Assembly: GCA_016218815.1 (NCBI GenBank)
Contig: JACRCX010000142.1
Coordinates: 30,079-94,078, forward strand
Length of the DNA: 64,000 nucleotides
DNA from: Deltaproteobacteria bacterium
GTDB taxonomy: Bacteria; Myxococcota_A; Polyangia; DRWM01; JAAZOP01
Reading direction: 5' to 3'
Part shown: positions 1-7,578 of the stretch, piece after piece
How the letters are laid out: each line of letters opens with the position of its first letter
How positions within the stretch are numbered: position 1 is the first letter of the stretch
Notes under the pieces: model-generated
What the model was told of the DNA's origin: nothing
Databases searched by the model: none
The model's input: the letters and a program-made list of their open reading frames with translations, nothing else
Made by a program: the position numbers and the translations under genes

Positions 1-2
1 AT

Positions 3-560
3 TCCGAGCCGGTGGCGATGGTGGAGGCGGCGCCCGGGTGGTGGCTGATGGGCTCGCGAGCGGAGGTGGAGGCGGCGGCGGAGGCGGGGAACGCACCCGC
101 AGACGATCCCGAATTCGTCGCGGCGACGGGGCCGCTGGGGCCGGCGGCGATCCGGATCGTGGCGACGCCGGGGCCGGACTTCGTGGCGGGCGGACCGGAG
201 GCGGAGACGACGCCGCCAGCGCTGGCGTGTTTCGTGGAGTCGTGGCCGCACATGATCGGCTTCGGATTGGGGCTCGGCTGGCGGCAGGGGCTGGACCTCT
301 CCCTGGTCGTGCGTCACGGGACGGAAGAGGCCGCGGCGGCGAGCGGGGCGTGCTTCGAGTCGACCTGGGCGGTGGTGGCGCAGGGCGTGCGGTCGGGGTT
401 GGCGACGGCGACCGACCCGCGGGAGCGCGTGCTGGCGGGGCCGGCGACCGAGGAGCTGCTGTCGTCGGTCCGCTTCGAGGTGCCGGGGGAGTTGGTGGTC
501 ATGCGGGCGACCGTGCCGGTGCAGCTGATCTTCGCCTTGCTGGCGCGGTTCGGGGAGTAG
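3..560 (+). CDS. C-terminal part of an unrecognised protein (5' end outside window)
   Basis: The reading frame is open to the left edge of the window, so only the C-terminal ~185 residues are visible; a GTG at 12 and an ATG at 18 are possible but unproven starts. The fragment is rich in Ala, Glu and Gly and has no signal peptide, membrane span or motif I recognise. The middle holds a segment rich in Gly and Trp (GFGLGLGWRQGLDLSLVV) and the end reads as an ordinary globular beta/alpha stretch. Codon use is strongly GC-biased like its neighbours. It converges on the lipoprotein gene that ends at 580, with only 19 bp between the stops. Function unknown. Confidence 0.6.
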   Translation, partial: SEPVAMVEAAPGWWLMGSRAEVEAAAEAGNAPADDPEFVAATGPLGPAAIRIVATPGPDFVAGGPEAETTPPALACFVESWPHMIGFGLGLGWRQGLDLSLVVRHGTEEAAAASGACFESTWAVVAQGVRSGLATATDPRERVLAGPATEELLSSVRFEVPGELVVMRATVPVQLIFALLARFGE

Positions 561-579
561 GGCGGGCGGGGCAAGGGAT

Positions 580-1902
580 TCAACCGCAACGGTACGAGCC
601 GTCGCAGGTCCGGTGATCCCACCGGCAACCCCATTGCGCGGTGCAGGCCGGATCAGTGTCGAGCGACGGGCAGGATGTGGCGGTGCCCAGACAACCGCCG
701 AGGGTCGTGCTCCACAGGCAGCCGCAGCGCTCGCAACTCGGCTGGTCCCAGGCCGACGGACAGGCCATGGGCCCGCCGCTGCCGGAGCAGACCAGGCTGC
801 CGGAGTCCCAGTCGCAGCCGCACGCGGTGCAGTCGGAGCCATCGGTGAAATTGCACGTCCGCCCGCCGGTCTCCGCACACTCTCCCAGCACCTCGACCGT
901 GCACCCGGCCTGGGCGGCGCAATGCGCGTGGTCGGCGCCGATGTCCGCGCACGACGCGGCGGTCCCCTGGCAGGCCATCGGGCAGTCGACGTCGGAGCAG
1001 CAGGTGGCGCCGCCGCGGCAGCCGCCGCCGCAGCAGCGCCCGCCGCCGCACGCCGTCCCGTCGGCCAACGGCGGATTCGAGCAGGTGTCGGTCGAGTCGT
1101 CGCAGAGGTCGTCGGTGCACTCCTGGCCATCCACGCACTCCGGCGTCCCGTCCGCCCGGCATCCGCCGGAGCCGTCGCAGTGGTCGGGGCCGTCGCACCA
1201 CCGGTCGTTGTGGCAGGACGTGCCGGCCGGCGCCGGAGTCCCGGCGACGCAACGGTGCTCGCTGCCGCAGGTCTCGGCGCCGTTGCACACGAAGCGATCG
1301 GCGCAGTCGGGGTCGCCGTGGCAGGAGAACGTGCAGTCGTCGCGGCACCCGTCGTCCGGATCGCCGTTGCGACCGTCGTCGCACTCCTCGGGGTCCTGCC
1401 GCACGTCGTCGCCGCACGTCACCGGGATGCACAGCCCTCCCGCGCAGGCGTAGCCCGAGCCGCACGGCGTGCCTTCGGGCGGCGCGTCGCGGCCCGCGCA
1501 GGCGCTCGACGCCGGGTCGCAGAACTCGACGCCGTCGCACGGGTTCCCGTCGTCCGGGCAGTCGGCGGGCCCGGTGCAGCCGCCGTCCGTCGCGTCCGCA
1601 TCCGCGGCGTCGCCGTCCGCGTCCGCGGCGTCGGCCTCCGCGTCCGCGTCCGCGGCGGCAGCATCCCCGTCCCCATCCGCGTCGCCGGCGTCCCCCTCCG
1701 CGTCGCTCTCGGCATCCGCGTCGGCATCGGGCCGTGCGTCGTCGAGCGGAACGTCGCCGGTCTCGAACGTGTCGCTGCCGTCGGCGTCGGCGGCGTGCGG
1801 CGCCGTCCAGTCGAGCGAGCAGGCGGCCGGCGTCGCGAGGGCCGCGGACGAGGCCAGGACCAGCCTCGCGAACCGACCGCAATTCCGACGTGCCGCAGAC
1901 AT
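580..1902 (-). CDS. Cys-rich lipoprotein with disulfide-rich repeats
   Basis: Predicted 440-aa exported lipoprotein. The ATG at 1902 is preferred over an upstream GTG at 1932 because GGAGG lies 6 nt before it. Residues 1-29 form a basic-hydrophobic signal ending in TPAAC, an acceptable lipobox. There follows an Asp/Ala-rich linker of about 90 residues (DADAD-type), then many spaced cysteines. One unit reads CGDDVRQDPEECDDG, resembling the myxobacterial disulfide-rich repeat (DUF4215-like), and several C-x5-6-C-x-C units follow. No catalytic motif is visible, so a surface structural or binding role is inferred. It is transcribed away from the rpmH cluster's last gene, with a 107-bp gap. Confidence 0.8.
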   Translation of the reverse strand: MSAARRNCGRFARLVLASSAALATPAACSLDWTAPHAADADGSDTFETGDVPLDDARPDADADAESDAEGDAGDADGDGDAAAADADAEADAADADGDAADADATDGGCTGPADCPDDGNPCDGVEFCDPASSACAGRDAPPEGTPCGSGYACAGGLCIPVTCGDDVRQDPEECDDGRNGDPDDGCRDDCTFSCHGDPDCADRFVCNGAETCGSEHRCVAGTPAPAGTSCHNDRWCDGPDHCDGSGGCRADGTPECVDGQECTDDLCDDSTDTCSNPPLADGTACGGGRCCGGGCRGGATCCSDVDCPMACQGTAASCADIGADHAHCAAQAGCTVEVLGECAETGGRTCNFTDGSDCTACGCDWDSGSLVCSGSGGPMACPSAWDQPSCERCGCLWSTTLGGCLGTATSCPSLDTDPACTAQWGCRWDHRTCDGSYRCG

Positions 1903-2009
1903 CCCCGACCTCCGCGTCCGGGAGCATGGCACTCGAGGGGCGGGCGTTCAACGGCTTGTGCGTTCCGGCGCGGGCGCGGCGGTGACGACGCGCGGCGGTG
2001 GTCCCCGGG

Positions 2010-2225
2010 TCAGGCCGAGACGACGCCGCGGGTGACGAGGATGGCGCGCAGGCGGTCGCGGTGGGCGGCGATGTGGCGTTCGACGGCGTCGTCGTCCAGG
2101 CCGAGGTCCTTGAGGACTCCGCGGTAGACGTAGCGAAAGCCGGGATCCTCCTGCTTGCCCTGCAGGACGAAGGTCAGCTTGAGCAGGGCAGCGCCGTCGA
2201 GCGGGTCGGCTTCACGCGCCGGCAT
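2010..2225 (-). CDS. 71-aa hypothetical protein overlapping the end of jag
   Basis: A small, mostly helical, charged protein (starts MPAREADPLD) with no membrane segment or known motif. Its ATG lies 14 bp inside the 3' end of jag in another frame, so translational coupling to the rpmH-jag operon is likely. In many bacteria the next gene after jag is mnmE; that gene is absent here and this ORF occupies its place. The balanced composition (Leu, Val, Phe, Tyr present) argues that it is a real gene rather than a GC-rich shadow. Function unknown. Confidence 0.6.
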   Translation of the reverse strand: MPAREADPLDGAALLKLTFVLQGKQEDPGFRYVYRGVLKDLGLDDDAVERHIAAHRDRLRAILVTRGVVSA

Positions 2226-2877
2226 CGGGCTCGGCCCCGGCCTCCGGCGTCGGCCCGCCGCCGGGCTCCTCGTCGTCGACCGGGATGATGCGCACGCGCC
2301 GATCGTCGCCCTCGCCGATCGACTCGGTCCGCACGTCGCCGTCGTCGGCCAGGGTGATGTGCACGACGCGACGCTCCTCGGGGCTCATCGGATCCAGCTC
2401 GATCGCGCGGCCGTCGCGGACGACGCGGTCGGCGGCGCGCTGGGCGAGGCCGCGCAGGACGTTCTCGCGGCGCACGCGGTAGCCTTCGACGTCGACCTTG
2501 ACGCGGATGTGGCGCGAGACGCGCTGGCCGACGATGCGGGCGACGAGGTACTGCAGGGCCTGGAGGGTGACGCCGCGACGGCCGATGATGCGGCCGGCGT
2601 CGGGGCCCTGGATCTCGACCCGCACGGGATCGCCGGTGACGGCGAGCACGCGCACGTCGAAGCCGGAGCAGCGCATGATCTCGCGGCACGCGTCCTCGGC
2701 CACCCGCATCGCCTCCTCGGCCGTCCCCTGCCCGTCGCCGGCAGGGGAGGAAGCCGGCGTCGCGTCCGCCGGCTCGGCAGGCTCCGGCGCCGCATCCGCC
2801 GCGTTGCCGGGCTCCGCCGCCCCACCCTCGCCTTCGTCCAGGACGTCGCCCCAGTTGTCGTCGTCGGGTCCGCTCAT
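2212..2877 (-). CDS. jag: Jag/KhpB RNA-binding protein (KH and R3H domains)
   Basis: 221 aa. After an acidic Ala/Pro-rich N-terminus (residues 1-60) comes a KH-type fold with the GRIIGRRG loop (about residues 105-112), then LQALQYLV and a C-terminal R3H-like segment (SPEERRVVHITLADD, about 160-175). This architecture is that of Jag/KhpB/EloR, an RNA-binding protein linked to cell elongation and to the YidC locus. The ATG overlaps the stop of yidC by 4 bp (ATGA), supporting the start and translational coupling. The last ~35 residues are a Pro/Gly/Asp tail that overlaps the next small ORF. Confidence 0.9.
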   Translation of the reverse strand: MSGPDDDNWGDVLDEGEGGAAEPGNAADAAPEPAEPADATPASSPAGDGQGTAEEAMRVAEDACREIMRCSGFDVRVLAVTGDPVRVEIQGPDAGRIIGRRGVTLQALQYLVARIVGQRVSRHIRVKVDVEGYRVRRENVLRGLAQRAADRVVRDGRAIELDPMSPEERRVVHITLADDGDVRTESIGEGDDRRVRIIPVDDEEPGGGPTPEAGAEPDAGA

Positions 2878-4694
2878 CGCTTCCTCCTCGAACGCCCTTC
2901 GTCCCTGCCGTTCGCGGCGCCGCCGGGGTTGGAGGCCCGCGCCGCGGCCGGCGCGCCCTTGGCGGCGGCCAGCACGGGCATGGGGACGAGGCGGTTGGTG
3001 ACCTGCTGCTGCACGATGGAGAGCACGGTGTTGACGAAGATGTATAGGTTGAGGCCGGACGGCAGGAAGAGCATGAAGACGGTGAACATGATCGGCATGC
3101 CGTACTGCATGACCTTGGCCTGCGTCGAATCGACCGTGGTCGGCGTGATCTTCTGCTGGACGAACATCGAGGCGCCGAGGATGAGCGGCAGCACGAAGTA
3201 GGGGTCCTTGGCCGTCAGGTCGGGCAGGTAGAGGAAGGGGACGTGGTACAGCTCGGCACTGGCGCCGAGCATGCGGTACAGGGCGATCCAGATCGGCATC
3301 TGGACGAGGATGGGGAAGCAGCCGCCCAAGGGGTTGACCTTGTGCGTCTTGTACAGCTCCATGACCGCCTGGTTCTTGCGCTGCTTGTCGTCCTTGTACT
3401 TCTCGTTGATCTCGTCCATCAACGGCTTCAAGGCCGACATGCGGCGCATCGAGACCGTCGACCAGTGGGTCAGCGGGAGCATGAGCAGCTTGACCATCAC
3501 GGTGAGCAGGATGATCGCCAGACCCCAGACGGGGACGAGCGAGTGGAAGAACTGCATGACGCGGAGCATGGGGACGGCGATGAAGCCGAACCAACCGTAG
3601 TTGATCGAGTCGTCCACTCCCTCCAGGGCGGGGACATTGCGCACCAGGTCGAGCGTCTTGGGGCCGATGTGCCCGACGAACCAGAAGTTCCGCTCGCCCG
3701 CCACCGTCATCGGCGCGAGACGCAGAGAGGCGCGCAACGGCTTGTGCACCTCGGCGTTGATGATGTCGAGCACGCACGTGTCCTTCGTATTGGCGTGCTC
3801 CGGATCGCGCTTCTCGAAGCCGAACGCGGCGATGAAGTAGGTGTCCTCGACACCGATCCAATCCAGCTTCCCGAGGTACTGGGAGCGGGCATCGATGCCG
3901 CCGCGCGTGGTGCGGCTCACGCCGCCGCCCCAGCGGCAGAGGCCGTACTGCTGATTGGTGGCGGGCGAGAAGAAGCCGCCGGAGGAGGGGCCGCGCGGCG
4001 CCGGCTGCGCGATCGGCACCCAGACCACGAGGTTCGCGACGACCTGGCCGGGCTCGGCGGGGGAGAGGGTGAGCGCGCGTCGGACGACATACGGGTTGTC
4101 GGGGGCGCCGAGCTTCACGAGCTGGCGGACCTGCACCCGAGCGCCGGGACGCGGCACGCTCTCCAGAACGATCGCGTCCTGCTCGCGGCGCAGCGTATAG
4201 GCGTCCGGGCAGATATCGGCGTAATTGTGCTGCACGTCGGCGCTGTCGTAGCAGTAGACACCCAGGACGCCGTCGGCGACCGAGGCCATGTCCATCGGCA
4301 CGTGCTGCCCATCGATGTCCTGGGCGAAGCGCTCGTCCTTGAGCTTCCAGGACACGATGGCGCCACGGCGCGAGGAAACCTCCATGGCGACCGCGGAGTT
4401 CTCCAGCTTCTCGAGCTGCTCGTCCGGCGGAGGGGGAGGCGCGGCCTCGGGCGCCGGGGCACCGGGGGGAAGCGGAGCGGGCGAGCGGTCCAGCGGCGGA
4501 GCGGTCGCGGGGGCGGGCACCGCAGAGGCGGCGGTCACGGGTGTCGCGGCACTCGCACCCCCGTCGGCCGGGGCGGCGGCGGCGGAGGGCGACGACGACT
4601 TCGCGCCGTTGAAACGTTCGGAGAGCAGGCCATAGGCGAGGACGACGCCGAGCGCGAGGGCGATGGCGATGATGAGGCGGACGTTGTTGGACAC
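2874..4694 (-). CDS. yidC: Membrane protein insertase YidC (long, periplasmic-domain type)
   Basis: 606 aa inner-membrane insertase that places proteins into the membrane alone or with SecYEG. An N-terminal membrane anchor (MSNNVRLIIAIALALGV) is followed by an Ala/Pro linker and a large periplasmic domain (about 80-360), as in Gram-negative YidC. The conserved insertase core lies at about 370-570, including GCFPILVQMPIWIALYRML and a late hydrophobic pair (FMLFLPSGLNLYIFVNT). The tail after 575 is basic (GRSRRKR), typical for ribosome contact. It sits 3 bp after yidD and overlaps jag by 4 bp, the usual operon order. Confidence 0.97.
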   Translation of the reverse strand: MSNNVRLIIAIALALGVVLAYGLLSERFNGAKSSSPSAAAAPADGGASAATPVTAASAVPAPATAPPLDRSPAPLPPGAPAPEAAPPPPPDEQLEKLENSAVAMEVSSRRGAIVSWKLKDERFAQDIDGQHVPMDMASVADGVLGVYCYDSADVQHNYADICPDAYTLRREQDAIVLESVPRPGARVQVRQLVKLGAPDNPYVVRRALTLSPAEPGQVVANLVVWVPIAQPAPRGPSSGGFFSPATNQQYGLCRWGGGVSRTTRGGIDARSQYLGKLDWIGVEDTYFIAAFGFEKRDPEHANTKDTCVLDIINAEVHKPLRASLRLAPMTVAGERNFWFVGHIGPKTLDLVRNVPALEGVDDSINYGWFGFIAVPMLRVMQFFHSLVPVWGLAIILLTVMVKLLMLPLTHWSTVSMRRMSALKPLMDEINEKYKDDKQRKNQAVMELYKTHKVNPLGGCFPILVQMPIWIALYRMLGASAELYHVPFLYLPDLTAKDPYFVLPLILGASMFVQQKITPTTVDSTQAKVMQYGMPIMFTVFMLFLPSGLNLYIFVNTVLSIVQQQVTNRLVPMPVLAAAKGAPAAARASNPGGAANGRDEGRSRRKR

Positions 4695-4697
4695 CAG

Positions 4698-5147
4698 CTA
4701 CCTGCCTTCGTCGCTGCCGCCGACGTCGGGCCAGCGGGAGGGCGGCGGATCGTACCCGCCGGGGTGGAACGGGTGGCAACGGAGGATGCGGCGCACGGCG
4801 AGATACGTGCCGCGCACGAAGCCCAGGCGGCGCAGGCACGCGTAGGCGTAGCGCGAGCAGGAAGGCTCGAAGCGGCACGTCGGGCCGAGCAAGGGGGAGA
4901 GGAGGATCTGGTAGAGCCGGATGAGGAGCAGGGGGAGGAGGGCGAGGGGGCTGGGCCAGGGCCACCAGGAGGCTGTGGGCTGTGGGCTGGGAGCTGGGAG
5001 TCGTGAGTCGACAGTCGACAGTCGACAGTCGTGAGTCGGTGCTTCCCCATCCGAACGGCGGGCTTCGGCCCGCGGGTGCAGGGCCAGCGTGGCCGGGCGC
5101 GCTACGCCTGCTTCGGCGTGCACGTCTGTGGCCGGGGCCGATTCCAT
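4698..5147 (-). CDS. yidD: Membrane protein insertion efficiency factor YidD, N-terminally extended
   Basis: The conserved ~75 residues occupy the C-terminal half (from about 4935 down) and show LLSPLLGPTCRFEPSCSRYA and the later HPFHPGGYDP, diagnostic of YidD, a small amphipathic protein aiding YidC-dependent insertion. Start choice is difficult: no ATG or GTG exists close to the conserved domain. ATG 5147 has AGGAG 8 nt upstream but lies inside rnpA and adds ~70 residues. Alternatives are GTG 5123 or a CTG just before the domain. The extra segment is encoded by a hairpin and a perfect heptad repeat array (4971-5040), so it may be non-coding or a repeat-built extension. Family length is usually 70-90 aa. 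Confidence 0.85.
   Translation of the reverse strand: MESAPATDVHAEAGVARPATLALHPRAEARRSDGEAPTHDCRLSTVDSRLPAPSPQPTASWWPWPSPLALLPLLLIRLYQILLSPLLGPTCRFEPSCSRYAYACLRRLGFVRGTYLAVRRILRCHPFHPGGYDPPPSRWPDVGGSDEGR
4971..5040. repeat. Perfect run of ten degenerate heptads
   Basis: The 70 bp divide exactly into ten 7-mers: GGCTGTG twice, GGCTGGG, AGCTGGG, AGTCGTG, AGTCGAC three times, AGTCGTG, AGTCGGT. Adjacent units differ by one or two bases, so the array drifts gradually from one consensus to another. It lies between the rnpA stop and the conserved part of yidD. Reverse-complement units of the same family recur at 55564-55598. It resembles the short tandemly repeated repetitive (STRR) heptamers known from cyanobacteria in form, not necessarily in origin. 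Confidence 0.85.
5058..5073. other. Six-bp hairpin with tetraloop between rnpA and yidD
   Basis: GCGGGC-TTCG-GCCCGC is a perfect 6-bp stem with a 4-nt loop (CGAA on the transcribed minus strand). It lies just after rnpA, next to the heptad array, in what is probably the rnpA-yidD spacer. It may affect mRNA processing or attenuation; there is no U-tract, so it is not a classical terminator. Confidence 0.5.
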
Positions 5148-5533
5148 CCGGTCAGCTCCTGCAGGACGCGGGAGAGCGTCCATTCGCCCTCGCCCGAGGC
5201 GACCAGGACGACGAGGTCGTGGCCATCGGGGAAAAGCGCGGTATGGGTCCGCCAGACCTCGCGGATGAGCCGGCGGATGCGGTTGCGGTGCACGGCGTTG
5301 CCGACCTTGGTGGAGGTCGTGATTCCGATCCGCGCGGGCCCGCCGTTCGGCCGCGGCCGGAGGAAGAGGACAAAGCGGCCGGAGCGGCGGCGCAGGCCGG
5401 TACGCGGGCCGGGCTCGCGGGCCGGGCCCGCGGCGACGCGCGAGCGCGCACCCTGGACGGCGAGAAACTCGCGCCTGCGACGAAGCCGGCGGGCCTTCGG
5501 GAAGCCGAAAGCGCCGGAGGCGACGGCGGCCAC
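5102..5533 (-). CDS. rnpA: Ribonuclease P protein component
   Basis: 143 aa basic protein that binds the RNase P RNA and aids tRNA 5' maturation. The signature KVGNAVHRNRIRRLIREVWR lies at about residues 75-95, preceded by RIGITTSTKV, both as in RnpA. The N-terminus has the expected FPKARRLRRRREF block. GTG at 5533 is the start, only 4 nt after the rpmH stop. A Pro/Arg insertion (about 35-50) makes it slightly longer than the family's usual 110-125 aa. Confidence 0.96.
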   Translation of the reverse strand: MAAVASGAFGFPKARRLRRRREFLAVQGARSRVAAGPAREPGPRTGLRRRSGRFVLFLRPRPNGGPARIGITTSTKVGNAVHRNRIRRLIREVWRTHTALFPDGHDLVVLVASGEGEWTLSRVLQELTGWNRPRPQTCTPKQA

Positions 5534-5537
5534 GCGG

Positions 5538-5687
5538 CTACTTCCGATAGTCGGCCGGAGCGAGGCGTCGGCGACCCTTGCGGCGCCGGCGGTTGATCAC
5601 CTCGCGCCCCTGCCGCGTCGCCATGCGCTGGCGAAAACCGTGCGTCCTCTGGCGCCGCGTCCGGTGCGGTTGAAATGTCCTTTTCAC
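5538..5687 (-). CDS. rpmH: 50S ribosomal protein L34
   Basis: 49-aa protein read by hand from the minus strand: it begins KRTFQPHRTRRQRTHGF after a GTG start and ends RRRLAPADYRK, with Arg- and Lys-rich helices and the RMATRQGREVINRRRRKGR core of bacterial L34. A near-perfect Shine-Dalgarno (GGAGGTGA) lies 7 nt before the GTG at 5687, which fixes the start. It is the first gene of the rpmH-rnpA-yidD-yidC-jag operon. In many bacteria dnaA lies just upstream; here the upstream neighbour is a convergent lipoprotein gene. Confidence 0.97.
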   Translation of the reverse strand: MKRTFQPHRTRRQRTHGFRQRMATRQGREVINRRRRKGRRRLAPADYRK

Positions 5688-5754
5688 GAGATCACCTCCA
5701 AGAACCGACGCTCCTCCGGGTGGATGGGCGCCGGGTAGGCATCCGAGGGGCGGG

Positions 5755-5783
5755 AGTTAAGCATCGGGGGGGGGGGAAGTCAA
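5755..5783 (-). promoter_or_regulatory. Candidate rpmH-operon promoter with an 11-bp C tract in its spacer
   Basis: On the minus strand TTGACT (5783-5778) matches a -35 box well; 17 nt later comes TTAACT (5760-5755), a weak -10. The spacer is almost all one homopolymer (11 G on the plus strand, 5766-5776). The rpmH GTG is about 68 nt downstream. The -10 matches TATAAT at only three positions, so this is a tentative call. Confidence 0.3.
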
Positions 5784-5792
5784 GGACAAGAA

Positions 5793-5842
5793 GTTGTTGG
5801 TTGTTGGTCGGTTGATCGGGCCGAGTTGTTGGTCCGGAGGTG
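5793..5842 (+). repeat. GGTTGTTGGT-type dispersed element, copy 1
   Basis: About 50 bp starting GTTGTTGGTTGTTGGT and ending GTTGTTGGTCCGGAGGTG. The same element recurs at 46422-46469 and 46477-46523 (plus), 52406-52454 (minus) and in shortened form at 39916-39956 (minus). Here it lies downstream of the lipoprotein gene that ends at 5902 and upstream of rpmH. Confidence 0.8.
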
Positions 5843-5901
5843 CAGGAAAGAAGCACGGGAGGCGGGCCTGCCCGCCGAAGCCCCGAAGGCGCGCAGGCGG
5901 G

Positions 5902-6594
5902 TCAGGGGGAGGCGGTGGAGACGGTGAGGGACCAGGCGACGTCGTCGATGCCGATGGAGCGGACGCGAAGGTAGTAGGTGGTGGTGGCGCCGGCGCGGGC
6001 GGCGAAACTGCCGGGATCGGTCAGGTCGGCGGAGGCGACCGGGGTGGGGTCGTCGCCGGCGTAGAGGAGGAAGGTCAGCTCGCCGCCTTCGACGGGCGCG
6101 AGGTCGATGACGAAGCCGGTGCCGGAGGCAGCGTCGAAACGGAACCACTGGGATGTCGCCGGGCAGCTCCACAGCCCCGGGACGGCGACGCCGAGGGTGA
6201 TCGGCGCCGCGGCCTCGCGGGTGAGGCCACCGCCAATCGGGGTGCAGCCGCCGGCGGCGATCGGGACGTCGCCTTCGCCGGCATCGGCCGGATTGCCGCC
6301 GACGTCGTCGTCGAGCGCGCCGTCGCCGCCGCTCCAGGCGTCGGCGTCGCCGTCCGCTCCGTCCTCGCCGGGCGGCAGCTCGTTGCAGTCCCAGTCCTCG
6401 CAGCCGGCCGTGCGGGTGCAGGTCGAGTCGGTGTCGCAGGCCAGGCTGCCGGGGTCGGCGGAGCGGCAGGTGCCGCTGCACTGCTCGCCGGTGATCCATG
6501 TGATCTCGTCGTCGATGGCGCAGGAGACGACGACCCAGGCCGAGGTCACGCCCGCGAGAGCGCCGCCCAGAACCAGCCATCGGAACTTGCGCAT
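5902..6594 (-). CDS. Lipoprotein with PPC-like beta-sandwich, paralogue A
   Basis: 230 aa. The start ATG 6594 begins MRKFRWLVLGG and gives a signal peptide ending in VVVSCAIDDE, a lipobox. A short Cys-rich region (about 35-65) and an Asp/Gly linker (about 70-105) precede a ~110-aa beta-rich domain with WFRFDAASGTGFVIDL and TTTYYLRVRSIG, the pattern of bacterial pre-peptidase C-terminal-like (PPC) domains used in cell-surface binding. It is 37 bp downstream of a close paralogue (6632-7354) that shares CAIDDEITW and the same layout, so the pair arose by tandem duplication. Confidence 0.8.
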   Translation of the reverse strand: MRKFRWLVLGGALAGVTSAWVVVSCAIDDEITWITGEQCSGTCRSADPGSLACDTDSTCTRTAGCEDWDCNELPPGEDGADGDADAWSGGDGALDDDVGGNPADAGEGDVPIAAGGCTPIGGGLTREAAAPITLGVAVPGLWSCPATSQWFRFDAASGTGFVIDLAPVEGGELTFLLYAGDDPTPVASADLTDPGSFAARAGATTTYYLRVRSIGIDDVAWSLTVSTASP

Positions 6595-6631
6595 CGTCCA
6601 CCTCCGTGCCGTCGCCGGCGGCGGCATCGAA

Positions 6632-7354
6632 CTACGGCAGCTCGCGCACGGCGAGCGAGTATCCCACGGGGCCGTCGCCGATCGCGCGCACGCGGAGCAG
6701 GAACACGCCGGCCGACTCGGCGGCGGCGTTGTAGTCGCCGTCCGCGGCCATGTCGGCGCCGGCGACCGGCGAGCCGTCCGCGGCGTAGAGCAGGAATTCG
6801 ACCTGCCGCTCGGGCGCCGGCACGAGGTCGACCTCGAAGCGCACGCCCGCGGCGACGGTGAAGCGGAACCAGCGCGAGGGGGCCGGGCAAGCGGTGAGGT
6901 CGGCGAGGGTGGCGCCGAGGGTCAGGTCGACGGCCGTCTCGCGGCTGTCGCCACCGCCGCCGGGGACGCAGCCGAAACCGGTACCCTCGTCGGTCTCGGC
7001 GTCCGCGTCGCCGCTCGGATCGGCAACGTCGGAGTACGGATCGGAGTCGCCGCCGCCGTCGGTACCGGCGTCGGGCGCGGCCTCGGGCACCTCGCGCGTC
7101 GTGTCGGTGCCGGCGTCTCCGGGCGGCGGGGCGTCATCATCGACGCAGTCCCAGTCGGTGCAGGTCGCGGTGGGGGTGCAGGAGTCGTCGACGTCGCAGG
7201 AGAAGCTCTCCGCTCCGGCGCGCTCGCAGCCCCCGGAGCACTGCTCGCCGTTGATCCAGGTGATCTCGTCATCGATGGCGCAGGAGCCGAGCGCGCCGGC
7301 GGCAAGTCCGACCGTCACGGCACTCAGCAGAAGAACCCAACGCATTCGCCTCAT
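6632..7354 (-). CDS. Lipoprotein with PPC-like beta-sandwich, paralogue B
   Basis: 240 aa. ATG 7354 (MRRMRWVLLLSAV) is chosen because a GGGAGGGAA Shine-Dalgarno precedes it and the signal peptide ends in ALGSCAIDDE. The frame is open further upstream but without a plausible start. After the anchor come CSGGCERAGAESFSCDVDD and a Cys-x-Asp-rich motif, a long Asp/Ala linker, then a PPC-like domain (WFRFTVAAGVRFEVDL; VFLLRVRAIG). It shares the first residues and overall layout with 5902-6594. Surface-exposed binding is inferred; substrate unknown. Confidence 0.8.
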   Translation of the reverse strand: MRRMRWVLLLSAVTVGLAAGALGSCAIDDEITWINGEQCSGGCERAGAESFSCDVDDSCTPTATCTDWDCVDDDAPPPGDAGTDTTREVPEAAPDAGTDGGGDSDPYSDVADPSGDADAETDEGTGFGCVPGGGGDSRETAVDLTLGATLADLTACPAPSRWFRFTVAAGVRFEVDLVPAPERQVEFLLYAADGSPVAGADMAADGDYNAAAESAGVFLLRVRAIGDGPVGYSLAVRELP

Positions 7355-7578
7355 CTTCGTTCCCTCCCGCCCGCGCGGATCCCTCGGGCGGTCCGCGACG
7401 GAGAGTGTACGCCGACGGCGTCGTGTTTGCACGCCGCGTGCCGGCGGGGGCCCCTTGCAACGAGGGCCCGGATCGCTATGCTTGCCGGTGAGTTCGCGGG
7501 CCGGGCGGGTCGCAAGAGCCCGTGTCAGCATGTGCCACGGCGGCTTCGCCGTGACAGAACCGCCCGCTCGGTGAAGGG

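Noticed and set aside
2212..4965. A 917-residue minus-strand frame spanning the yidC region
   Set aside because: Its last ~220 residues are Jag in the correct frame, but the rest is an out-of-frame shadow of yidC.
4971..5040. CRISPR array
   Set aside because: Units are 7 bp, contiguous and drifting, without spacers; no cas genes are in the window.
5688..5901. Replication origin beside rpmH
   Set aside because: No DnaA box clusters, no dnaA gene and no AT-rich unwinding region seen.
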